A stretch of DNA of 64,000 nucleotides from Moheibacter sediminis (lineage in GTDB: Bacteria; Bacteroidota; Bacteroidia; Flavobacteriales; Weeksellaceae), in assembly GCF_900176425.1 (NCBI RefSeq), contig NZ_FWXS01000007.1:124001-188000 (forward strand), given 5' to 3'. Of this stretch, positions 42,606-50,571 are shown piece by piece. A model generated the notes under the pieces. The model was not told the origin of the DNA and ran no database searches. It worked only from the letters and a program-made list of their open reading frames with translations. Made by a program: the position numbers and the translations under genes. Position 1 is the first letter of the stretch; each line of letters starts with the position of its first letter.

Positions 42606-43412
42606 ATGAAATTATTTTTTTCTTTCTTTTTATTGTCAGTAATTATTTCTGCCCAAACAGATACGCTACAAATAAAATTAGATTCTATAATTAGAGAGGC
42701 TGATCTTATGTATCAATACGAGAAAATTGCTTGGAAGTCTTCTGATTTAGCAATGGAAGATAAAGATAAGTTGGTGGATTTTGGGGGTTACTTTATTTAC
42801 CATAGCGCAGACACATTGAAGGCTGTATACTATGATGTTAAATTAGAAAAAGCATTGAGTCGTTACTATTTTGATACTAAGGATTTAAATAAACCTCTCC
42901 AGATTTTTAAAAATGTAACAGATTTGACCGACAAAGAACGTGATTTAGCTTCTGTAAAGCAAAAAGTTCTTGTAGAACTAAACCAAAATCCTGATAAATA
43001 TGAGCTGTCTTTTCAGGAGGGGTATAATCCAAACGTAGTAATGCTTCCTTTTGAAAATAAATTCCATTTTTATATAATAATTGGAACAAATAAGGGAAAT
43101 ATTATTCCATTTGGAAATGATTATTTTTTTGAGGCTGATTTAAATGGTGAAATTAAAAATTGGAAAAGGTTTCATAAGACATTAATTCAAACTTCAGTTA
43201 GTGAACAAAATGGTTCTATACCAATTTCTTTTATACACACTCACTTGCCCATGACACCTTACATATCAGCAACTGATATTTGTACATTTAGATTATATGG
43301 AGTTGATTTGTTCGATAAAAAATCATTTATTGTTTCTTCCACAGCATTGAAAATGAACTTTATTTATGATGCTGAAACGAACAAAATAATCACAACTAAT
43401 TTAATAAAATAA
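42606..43412 (+). CDS. Secreted protein with JAMM-like metal-binding motif
   Basis: A 268-residue protein whose proper start is ATG 42606 (MKLFFSFFLLSVIISAQ, a signal peptide); a TTG at 42582 in frame is less likely. The C-terminal half has HTHLPMTPYISATD, which fits the JAMM pattern H-x-H-x7-S-x2-D exactly (H211, H213, S221, D224). The preceding region (FYIIIGTNKGNIIPFGNDYF) looks like JAB-fold strands. JAMM proteins are zinc peptidases that remove ubiquitin-like tags or cleave peptides; a secreted one is unusual. The upstream glutamate of the motif is not certain. No ubiquitin-like partner is adjacent. Family name not recognised. Confidence 0.65.
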   Translation: MKLFFSFFLLSVIISAQTDTLQIKLDSIIREADLMYQYEKIAWKSSDLAMEDKDKLVDFGGYFIYHSADTLKAVYYDVKLEKALSRYYFDTKDLNKPLQIFKNVTDLTDKERDLASVKQKVLVELNQNPDKYELSFQEGYNPNVVMLPFENKFHFYIIIGTNKGNIIPFGNDYFFEADLNGEIKNWKRFHKTLIQTSVSEQNGSIPISFIHTHLPMTPYISATDICTFRLYGVDLFDKKSFIVSSTALKMNFIYDAETNKIITTNLIK

Positions 43413-43416
43413 AAAA

Positions 43417-43995
43417 ATGAAACTCGAAAACACAGTAAAAGAAAGAAGCGGCGACGTATGTGAAATAAGCAGCGAAACAGGAAATTTGAATTTTTATGAA
43501 GTGAAACCGGCTTCCGGAAACGAACCGGAAAGATTGATTTTAATTTCAGACAAGGCACTTGCGCAAATCGAAAAAAGAGAAGAACCCGATAGTAAATATT
43601 GGGAAAAGATTTTGCCAATTTCTATGTGGAGCGAGGTTCCCGGCGTGCAGGTTGTTTCTTGGCGAATGCTCAACCGTTTTCGAAATGAATCTTGGGCAGC
43701 AGATGCATTGGAAATGATGTATTTGGATGATGAAAATTTGGAATGGGCAAAAGCTTCAGGCGACCATATGGGCGACGGAACTGTGGAACTTCACAAAGAC
43801 AGCAACGGAAACATTTTGCAAAATGGAGACACGGTTACTTTGATTAAAGATTTGGATGTAAAAGGTTCGTCTATCAATGCCAAAATCGGAACTGCTGTCA
43901 GAAACATTCGTTTGGTACATGACAACGTAGAACAAATCGAAGGAAGAGTCGATGGTCAATTGATTGTGATTTTGACGAAATTTGTGAAGAAGTAA
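43417..43995 (+). CDS. PhnA/YjdM family protein
   Basis: A 192-residue cytoplasmic protein. The C-terminal 65 residues match the PhnA C-terminal SH3-like domain (GDTVTLIKDLDVKGSS and GQLIVILTKFVKK). The N-terminal part corresponds to the zinc-ribbon region of longer PhnA proteins, but the usual paired cysteines are lost: only VCEISS remains of the expected CxxC. The name 'phosphonoacetate hydrolase' or 'alkylphosphonate protein' is historical; a role in phosphonate use is not supported for most members. It starts 5 bp after the JAMM-like gene and 14 bp before the helicase gene, so the three form one transcription unit. Confidence 0.8.
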   Translation: MKLENTVKERSGDVCEISSETGNLNFYEVKPASGNEPERLILISDKALAQIEKREEPDSKYWEKILPISMWSEVPGVQVVSWRMLNRFRNESWAADALEMMYLDDENLEWAKASGDHMGDGTVELHKDSNGNILQNGDTVTLIKDLDVKGSSINAKIGTAVRNIRLVHDNVEQIEGRVDGQLIVILTKFVKK

Positions 43996-44009
43996 ACTAA
44001 AAATTTGCT

Positions 44010-46733
44010 TTGAAACATTTTCCTACCGATATACAATTCAAATACAATTGGCGAAAATACCAGCAACGTGTATTGGATGAATTAGAAGCTCACATGGAAG
44101 ACGGGCACCTTCATGTAGTGGCTCCGCCCGGATCCGGCAAAACGGTTTTGGGTTTAGAGGTCATGCTCAGGCTCAATAAACCTGCTTTGATTTTAGCGCC
44201 AACGCTTGCCATTCGAAACCAATGGATCCAACGTTTTTGTGAACTTTTTCTTCAAATAGATGAAATTCCTGAATGGATTTCACGTGATATCCGCAATCCG
44301 AAATTTATAACAGTCTCTACTTATCAAGGATTGCATGCAGCTTGCAGTAGCTCCAAAATCGAAGATGATGATTTTGAAGAGGAAGAAACCAATTCAGAAA
44401 TTATAGAAAGCAATGCCAATTCAAACTTAGAAACCATTGTAAAAGGTTTGCAAAAACAAAATGTTGGTGTAATTATCGTTGACGAAGCACATCATTTGAA
44501 AAATGAATGGTGGCAGACGCTCAACAAAATAAAAGATAGATTAAATCCTAAGGTTGTTGGTTTGACGGCCACGCCACCGTATGATGTGACTCCTGCCGAA
44601 TGGAATCGTTACATTAGTTTAAACGGACCTGTTGATACTGAAATTTCTGTTCCGGAATTGATAGCCGAAGGTGATTTGTGTCCGCATCAGGATTGTGTTT
44701 ATTTTACTTTGCCCACAGATTTTGAAAATCAGAAAATCAGTGGTTTCAGAGAAGATGCTGAAAAAATTTTTAAGGAAATAAGTGTAGATAAAACTTTAAT
44801 TCAGGCCATTGAAAACCATCCTGTTTGGGTTAATCCTGATCAAAACCTGGATTGGATTTATGAAAATATATCATCTTATTCAGCTTGTCTGATTTTCTTA
44901 AACTGTAATAAACACATCATTCCCAAATCGCATTTAGAAGTCATTGGCGGAAAAGATTTTGAAATTCCTTTTCTGAATTATCAATGGTTAAAGGTTTTGC
45001 TTGATTTTTATTTGTTCAGAGAAAAAGAATATTTTGAAGAGTTTAATGAACACAAACATCAAATTGAATCAAAACTTCGCAAGGCAGGAGTTCTGGAAAG
45101 AAATCATATCAATTTTTATCAAAGCCAGAAAATTTCAGGATACCTTGCTTCCAGCATCAATAAGTTAAATGGTATAAATGAAATTGCAGAATTTGAATAC
45201 AGCCATTTGGGAAAGGAGTTGCGGATGGTCATTCTTTCGGATTACATTCGAAAAGAGTTTTTGATTAATTCTGAAAATAATGATTTAGAATTAAATAAAT
45301 TAGGTGTAATTCCGATTTTTGAAAAATTAAGAAGAGAAAATAAAAACCATAAAAAATTAGGTGTTTTAACGGGTTCAATTGTTATCATTCCAAAATCGGC
45401 CTTCCCTTCGTTTGAAGAGAAATCAAAAGTATATGGAATTGCAGAAATCCAATTTTCTTCATTGTCATTTGATGAGAATTATATTTTGATTTCCATGAAT
45501 GAGCAGATGAAACACAACATTGTTCATATCGTCACACAGATTTTCCAAAATGGAGAAATTGAAATTCTCATTGGAACGAAATCGTTATTGGGAGAAGGCT
45601 GGGACGCACCTGCGATTAACGCTTTGATTCTTGCAAGTTTTGTGGGTTCATTTGTGATGTCCAATCAAATGAGAGGTCGTGCAATCCGTACCCAAAAAGA
45701 CAATCCTGCAAAAACATCCAACATTTGGCACATCGTAAGTTTAGACCCGACGGATGAATTTTCAGGAACAGATTTAGAATTATTGAAACGAAGATTTCGA
45801 AGTTTTGTTGGAATTTCATTGTATGAAAATCCAACGATTGAAAACGGAATCGGACGATTAAATCTGCCGGATAATTCTGAATTAATTCAAAAAATAGAAG
45901 AAGTCAATGCAAATATATTGGTACAGGCAAGCAGTCGAAATGAATTGCATGACCGATGGAAACAAGCTTTGAAAACCGGAGTAAGTTTGGTAGAGGAAAT
46001 TAAAATTCCATTTTCTGAAGACTTGGAATACAATAAAGTAAAAGGAATGTACCATCGAAAAACCATTGTAAATCTTATGGTTTCTGTAGGAATTGCTGCT
46101 TCTTGGTACATGGAAAATGCTTTTGAGATTTTCGTTAGATTGGTTAGAAATGTCAAAACCTTACAAGACCTCAATATTTTGTTAGGTTTGGTGGTGACTG
46201 GCGGCATTTTATTTTTTGGCAGAAGAGCTTACAGAGCATTCCGATTGTATGTACAATACCGCGACATTTCTAAAGACATTCATCAGATTGGGGAGGCTTT
46301 GAAAAATTCACTCATTCGCTGTGGATCCCTTCACACAGAAACTTCAAAAATAAAAGTTATTACTTCTCAAGACGAGCATGGTGCGGTTTTTTGTCATTTG
46401 GAAGGCGGTTCGACTTATGATAAATCTGTATTCACGAATGCTTTGTATGAAATCGTTTCGCCTATTGACAATCCTCGTTATATAATTGTCAGAAAAAGCC
46501 GGTTCAAAGGATTTATAAAACAAACGGATTACCATGCGGTTCCTGAAATTCTCGGGAGAAAGAAGAATAGGGCAGAATATTTTGCAACGCAGTGGGGAAG
46601 TTTGGTTGGAAATTATTTTTTGGTTTATACGCGTACGATTGAAGGACGCAAATTAATCTTAAAATCCAGATTGAATGCACTCTCGGCTCAATTTGACAAC
46701 CGAATCGAAAGATTAAATAAATGGACTAATTAA
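44010..46733 (+). CDS. SF2 DEAD/DEAH-box helicase with transmembrane segments
   Basis: A 907-residue protein starting with TTG. The helicase core has Walker A PPGSGKT (residues 39-45), DEAH (158-161), GLTATPP (motif III-like), and SNQMRGRAIRT (motif VI) in the second RecA domain. An acidic insertion (about 117-134) lies before the DEAH box. After the core, at about 688-705 and 721-738, two hydrophobic helices (VNLMVSVGIAAS; LNILLGLVVTGGILFF) are followed by a 170-residue C-terminal domain with no recognised fold. A membrane anchor is uncommon for a soluble DNA/RNA helicase, which makes a defence or stress role plausible but unproven. It may be co-transcribed with the two genes before it. Confidence 0.82.
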   Translation: MKHFPTDIQFKYNWRKYQQRVLDELEAHMEDGHLHVVAPPGSGKTVLGLEVMLRLNKPALILAPTLAIRNQWIQRFCELFLQIDEIPEWISRDIRNPKFITVSTYQGLHAACSSSKIEDDDFEEEETNSEIIESNANSNLETIVKGLQKQNVGVIIVDEAHHLKNEWWQTLNKIKDRLNPKVVGLTATPPYDVTPAEWNRYISLNGPVDTEISVPELIAEGDLCPHQDCVYFTLPTDFENQKISGFREDAEKIFKEISVDKTLIQAIENHPVWVNPDQNLDWIYENISSYSACLIFLNCNKHIIPKSHLEVIGGKDFEIPFLNYQWLKVLLDFYLFREKEYFEEFNEHKHQIESKLRKAGVLERNHINFYQSQKISGYLASSINKLNGINEIAEFEYSHLGKELRMVILSDYIRKEFLINSENNDLELNKLGVIPIFEKLRRENKNHKKLGVLTGSIVIIPKSAFPSFEEKSKVYGIAEIQFSSLSFDENYILISMNEQMKHNIVHIVTQIFQNGEIEILIGTKSLLGEGWDAPAINALILASFVGSFVMSNQMRGRAIRTQKDNPAKTSNIWHIVSLDPTDEFSGTDLELLKRRFRSFVGISLYENPTIENGIGRLNLPDNSELIQKIEEVNANILVQASSRNELHDRWKQALKTGVSLVEEIKIPFSEDLEYNKVKGMYHRKTIVNLMVSVGIAASWYMENAFEIFVRLVRNVKTLQDLNILLGLVVTGGILFFGRRAYRAFRLYVQYRDISKDIHQIGEALKNSLIRCGSLHTETSKIKVITSQDEHGAVFCHLEGGSTYDKSVFTNALYEIVSPIDNPRYIIVRKSRFKGFIKQTDYHAVPEILGRKKNRAEYFATQWGSLVGNYFLVYTRTIEGRKLILKSRLNALSAQFDNRIERLNKWTN

Positions 46734-46789
46734 ATTCAGATAACCCAAAAATTCCTCAATTCCAAATTTTAAATCAAGCGTTAAAAAAT

Positions 46790-46797
46790 TAGATTTG
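46790..46797 (+). promoter_or_regulatory. Putative promoter -7 box
   Basis: TAGATTTG matches TAnnTTTG, 23 bp before the ATG of the interrupted serine hydrolase. No -33 TTG at the consensus distance. Confidence 0.4.
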
Positions 46798-46820
46798 TGT
46801 TCTAAATTTTCCATCATTTC

Positions 46821-47843
46821 ATGCATTCAAAACTCTTTCTTTTTGTGGCTTTATTGTGTTCAACTTTTTCATTTGGACAAATTTCAAATGAACTTACTTC
46901 AAAAATCGATAGCTTAATTCAGCTCAAAAATCCACGAATTTTCAACGGTGTCATTTTAATTACCCAAAAAGGAAATCCCGTTTATACAAAAACACATGGA
47001 TTCGCAGATTTTGAAAAGAAAATTGCTTTAAAATTAAGTGACCAATTCAAAATCATGTCCAACAGTAAATTGTTTACTTCGGTTTTGGTGATGTTGCAAG
47101 TTGAAAAAGGAAAAATTGATTTACACGCACCAATTGGCAATTATCTTCCTCAACTTTCTCAATCATGGAAAGATTCCATCACCGTTCATCAATTGTTAAA
47201 TCACACGCATGGAATAGACGAAGTTAATAAACCTTTGCTCTTCAAACCCGGAACGGATTTCAAATATGGAAATGTTTCCAATGTTTTATTGGGTGAAATT
47301 TTAGAAAAAGTAACCGGAAAATCTTTCGAAGAACTTGCCGACAATTTGTTCAAAAAATTAAAGCTGAGAAACACTTTCTGTTATGCTTTCGAAAACGAAA
47401 ATCAACTCGTTTCCGGATATAATTTGAGAAATAACAAACCTGAAATCGTTACCAATGCCAAACACGTGCTCTCCATTCCTGCTGCCGGAATTATTTCCAA
47501 CGCACACGACTTGGCCTTGTGAAGTTACAAATTTCACCACGGAAAAATCCTCAAAAAAGAATCGTATAAATTATTGACTGAATCTTCAGCTATGTCGCAG
47601 CACAGTGTTTTCGGCGCAGCAAAAATGGGGTATGGGTACAACATCCGAATTGCCGAACAAAACGGTGTTAAATTCATGGGGCACACCGGATTGGGGGATG
47701 GATTTGCAGCGCTGAATATTTATTTTCCTGAGCAGGATTTGAGTTTGATTATTCTGGAAAATGTGATGGGGGAAAATTCTGACAATTGGTATTTCTACGA
47801 AACTGAAATCAAAAATTTAGTGGTTGAGGATCTTGTACGTTAA
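46821..47843 (+). pseudogene. Beta-lactamase-family serine hydrolase, interrupted by one TGA
   Basis: A signal peptide (ends FSFGQ) and a class C-like hydrolase domain with the SxxK motif in SNSKLFT, YGN in FKYGNVSN and, only after the stop, HTG in GHTGLGDG. At 47520-47522 an in-frame TGA stands where relatives have Trp (HDLAL-W-xYK). The frame then continues open to 47843 with normal codons, so a single TGG-to-TGA change is the only visible defect. The product ending at 47522 would lack the HTG box and be inactive. A sequencing error or real nonsense mutation are the alternatives; recoding is unlikely. Confidence 0.8.
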
Positions 47844-47904
47844 TTATTTTGATAAATAATCTTTGTGTTGAAATTAACCACAAGGTTCACAAAGAATGCC
47901 ATTT

Positions 47905-48396
47905 TTAATTAACTTTTAGCTCCATGATGAAATCATCCATCACATAACCATTCCCGATGTCAAAAACCCCTTCCTCGATTTTCACAAAACCATTTCGTTC
48001 ATAAAAAGCAATCGAATCTATATTGTATTTATTGACGTTGAGGTAAATTGATTTTTTGTCATTTTGCTTCGCTGATTCTACCGCGCGGTTCAGAAGGAGT
48101 TTCCCCAAACCTTTTCCGCGAGTTTCAGCTTTCAGGTAGATCTTAGAGATGTAAACTTTATCAGATTCTATCTTGCATACCAAATAACCGATTGGTCTTT
48201 CATCATCCAAAAGCATTTCCCACAAAACACCTTCTTCAATTTCAGATTTGATTTTTTCGGTTGAATAAAATTTTTCCAACATATAATCAATCTGTTCCTG
48301 CGAAAGGATTTTGATGTAATGTTCGTCCCAGATTTCACGTGACAGTTGTTGAATGGTTGAAATCAAATCAACAGAAACCGAAATTAATTTAATCAT
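47905..48396 (-). CDS. GNAT family N-acetyltransferase
   Basis: A 163-residue GNAT enzyme. The acetyl-CoA-binding loop R-x-x-G-x-G is seen in AETRGKGLGKLLL, followed by a helix, and the family's C-terminal ALA-like segment IAFYERNGFVKIEEGVF. Strand 4 (YLVCKIESDKVYISKIYL) precedes the loop. The substrate (amine, amino acid or protein N-terminus) cannot be read from sequence. It is encoded 18 bp downstream of a small membrane protein gene on the same strand; a shared transcript is likely but a shared function is not implied. Length is typical for the family. Confidence 0.85.
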   Translation of the reverse strand: MIKLISVSVDLISTIQQLSREIWDEHYIKILSQEQIDYMLEKFYSTEKIKSEIEEGVLWEMLLDDERPIGYLVCKIESDKVYISKIYLKAETRGKGLGKLLLNRAVESAKQNDKKSIYLNVNKYNIDSIAFYERNGFVKIEEGVFDIGNGYVMDDFIMELKVN

Positions 48397-48414
48397 AAAA
48401 ATCTAAGATTACTC

Positions 48415-48732
48415 TTAATCTTTACCGATGTTATTGATCTCATCTCTACCATGCAGGTCAAAACGCGTGTCTTCTTCGTCCCATTTATTCTTCAAATAAC
48501 GATAGCCAAGATACACAGATCCACTCGAAACTCCTACGGTTATAATTGTTAAAGTAATTCCGCTGATTTCAGGAATCATATTTAAGGCAGATAAAAATCC
48601 AACCAAAATATTAATTAATAATTGAATTACAATATAACTCCCGGCGCCCACCAATGCCCATATCCAAGGGTTTTTGTCATAACCCATTGCCAGCTTATAA
48701 AACATAAAACCGAATACAAATAGTACAATCAT
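48415..48732 (-). CDS. Small integral membrane protein
   Basis: A 105-residue protein with three predicted transmembrane helices (residues about 1-15, 25-50, 58-80) and a hydrophilic charged tail (KNKWDEEDTRFDLHGRDEINN). The first helix is not cleaved-signal-like. I do not recognise the family. It is followed at 18 bp by a GNAT gene and divergent to kbl. The tail could be cytoplasmic. Function unknown. Confidence 0.65.
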   Translation of the reverse strand: MIVLFVFGFMFYKLAMGYDKNPWIWALVGAGSYIVIQLLINILVGFLSALNMIPEISGITLTIITVGVSSGSVYLGYRYLKNKWDEEDTRFDLHGRDEINNIGKD

Positions 48733-48835
48733 AACATTTAAATTTTCATTTCGGCTAAAATAGATAAATCCTTTAACTAACTTAATTTAAAATTCAAATT
48801 AAATTTTCCATCCTCCAACATCCATCCAAAAATTC

Positions 48836-48843
48836 TATATTTG
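48836..48843 (+). promoter_or_regulatory. Putative kbl promoter -7 box
   Basis: TATATTTG fits TAnnTTTG, 70 bp before the kbl ATG. The leader between them contains a CGAATTTCGAACTTCGAA repeat and a TTGCAAAACGA block also seen before the LytTR gene. Confidence 0.45.
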
Positions 48844-48913
48844 TTGGGATCTTTTTAAAGCGAATTTCGAACTTCGAATCTTGCAAAACGAAAAACCAGA
48901 AACAAACAAAAAT

Positions 48914-50110
48914 ATGTACAGCGAAAAATTCCAGCAGCACTTAGCTACCCAGCTACAAGACTTAGATTACCAAGGACTTTTCAAAAAAGAACGAATCATC
49001 GCTTCGCCGCAAGCAGCAGAAATCACATTAGAAAACGGAAGCCGATTATTAAATTTCTGTGCCAACAATTATTTAGGATTATCAGATAATGAAGACGTCA
49101 TCAAAGCATCCCAAAAAATGCTCGACGATCGCGGATACGGAATGTCATCCGTGCGTTTCATCTGCGGTACACAAGACATCCACAAAGAACTCGAAGCCAG
49201 GATTTCCAAATTCCTAGGCATGGAAGACACTATATTATATGCCGCAGCATTTGATGCCAACGGAGGAGTTTTTGAACCATTGTTCACTGAAGAAGACGCA
49301 ATCATTTCAGACGAATTGAACCATGCATCCATCATTGATGGAGTACGCTTATGTAAAGCCGCACGCTACCGTTACCGAAACAACAACATGTATGATTTGG
49401 AGGAACAATTAAAAGCAGCCGCTCAGAAAAACCACCGATTCACCATCATAGTTACCGACGGCGTTTTCAGTATGGACGGCATCGTTGCCGACCTCAAAGG
49501 CGTTTGTGATTTGGCCGACAAATACGGCGCACTCGTTATGGTAGATGATAGCCATGCTACAGGATTTATCGGAAAAACAGGCCGCGGAACCCACGAACAC
49601 AACGACGTCATGGGACGCGTTGACATCATCACATCAACCCTCGGAAAAGCAATGGGAGGTGCCATGGGCGGATTCACATCAGCCAAAAAAGAAGTCATCG
49701 AAATGCTTCGCCAGAAATCCCGACCTTATTTATTTTCAAACTCATTGGCTCCCGGAATTGTAGGTGCAGCATTGCAGGTTTTTGACATGCTAGAAGCCGA
49801 TACCTCACTTCGCGACAAAGTCATGCGAAATGCAGAATATTTTAGAAAAGAAATGAAAGCCGCCGGATTCGACATCCCTGACGGAGACGCAGCCATTGTA
49901 CCGGTTATGCTCTATGACGCCAAGCTTGCGCAAGCCATGGCAGAAAAACTACTAAACGAAGGCATCTATGTCATCGGATTTTTCTTCCCCGTCGTTCCTC
50001 GCGAAAAAGCACGTATCCGCGTACAGCTTTCCGCAGCCCATTCGCAAGAACAACTCGACAAAGCTATCGCAGGTTTTACCAAAGTAGGGAAGGAGTTGGG
50101 AGTGATTTAA
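48914..50110 (+). CDS. kbl: Glycine C-acetyltransferase (2-amino-3-ketobutyrate CoA ligase)
   Basis: A 398-residue PLP enzyme, exactly the length of E. coli Kbl. The start chosen is ATG 48914 ([10 protein letters not shown]), rather than an in-frame TTG at 48881. The PLP lysine is K245 in [14 protein letters not shown], with the aspartate motif [10 protein letters not shown] upstream. It cleaves 2-amino-3-ketobutyrate with CoA to glycine and acetyl-CoA, the second step of threonine breakdown; tdh is not adjacent. alpha-oxoamine synthase relatives (BioF, HemA-like) share the fold, but the sequence is closest to Kbl. GC-richer codons than neighbours reflect high expression. A strong terminator follows. 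Confidence 0.93.
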   Translation: MYSEKFQQHLATQLQDLDYQGLFKKERIIASPQAAEITLENGSRLLNFCANNYLGLSDNEDVIKASQKMLDDRGYGMSSVRFICGTQDIHKELEARISKFLGMEDTILYAAAFDANGGVFEPLFTEEDAIISDELNHASIIDGVRLCKAARYRYRNNNMYDLEEQLKAAAQKNHRFTIIVTDGVFSMDGIVADLKGVCDLADKYGALVMVDDSHATGFIGKTGRGTHEHNDVMGRVDIITSTLGKAMGGAMGGFTSAKKEVIEMLRQKSRPYLFSNSLAPGIVGAALQVFDMLEADTSLRDKVMRNAEYFRKEMKAAGFDIPDGDAAIVPVMLYDAKLAQAMAEKLLNEGIYVIGFFFPVVPREKARIRVQLSAAHSQEQLDKAIAGFTKVGKELGVI

Positions 50111-50150
50111 TCTTATAATTAAGTTTTGAATTATAAATTTCTAATCTCAG

Positions 50151-50185
50151 CCTTGTCAAGGCTCCAAACCTTGACAAGGTTTTTT
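50151..50185 (+). terminator. Terminator of kbl
   Basis: Perfect 11-bp stem (CCTTGTCAAGG / CCTTGACAAGG), 7-base loop, then TTTTTT. Confidence 0.9.
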
Positions 50186-50289
50186 ATTCCTAAATTCTAA
50201 AACAGAAACGTAAGCTCGACAAGTCAAATCATAAATTCTCCACTCTAACCTTCTGCCTTTTACTTTTGTCTTCTAAAATTCCTGAGAAA

Positions 50290-50380
50290 CTTGGGCGCCA
50301 TCTCGCGCTGCTCCGGGGTTCCGTACTCGCTCACGCTCGCACCGGCTCGCACACCGCCGCCCTGCACATCACGGGCGCAT
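50290..50380 (+). repeat. GC-rich dispersed element, copy B
   Basis: A GC-rich island beginning CTTGGGCGCC and containing GCTGCTCCGGGG, CACCGGCTCG, CCGCCGCCC and CACATCACG. It aligns in order with the reverse complement of 32466-32570, so the two are diverged members of one family in opposite orientation. No ORF is needed to explain it. Confidence 0.7.
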
Positions 50381-50571
50381 ACCTATATTTCAAAGAAGGT
50401 ATCATCTACACAGATGAATTAAACTATCGGCACGGACTATTAAAACTACAGGCTTCAAATTCCGAATTTCAAACCTCTATTCTCACAAAAAATCCTTTAA
50501 TTTGAATCAATTTCAAAAACAAATTTGAGAAATAACTCATTTAAAATTTAACATCCAAAATTCATCATCAA

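Larger units (their letters stand above)
50111..50571. other. 461-bp intergenic region
   Basis: Holds the kbl terminator at its left end (50151-50185) and a GC-rich dispersed element (50290-50380). The rest is AT-rich without a credible gene. An open frame at 50266-50505 translates the repeat and is not considered real. Confidence 0.7.

Noticed and set aside
47870-47900. CTTTGTG/CACAAAG inverted repeat after the interrupted hydrolase
   Set aside because: The loop is long and there is no T-run, so it was not called a terminator.
50266-50505. 79-residue open frame spanning the GC-rich element
   Set aside because: It translates the dispersed repeat, has no ribosome-binding context or homologous look, and its protein is composed of repeat-derived residues.
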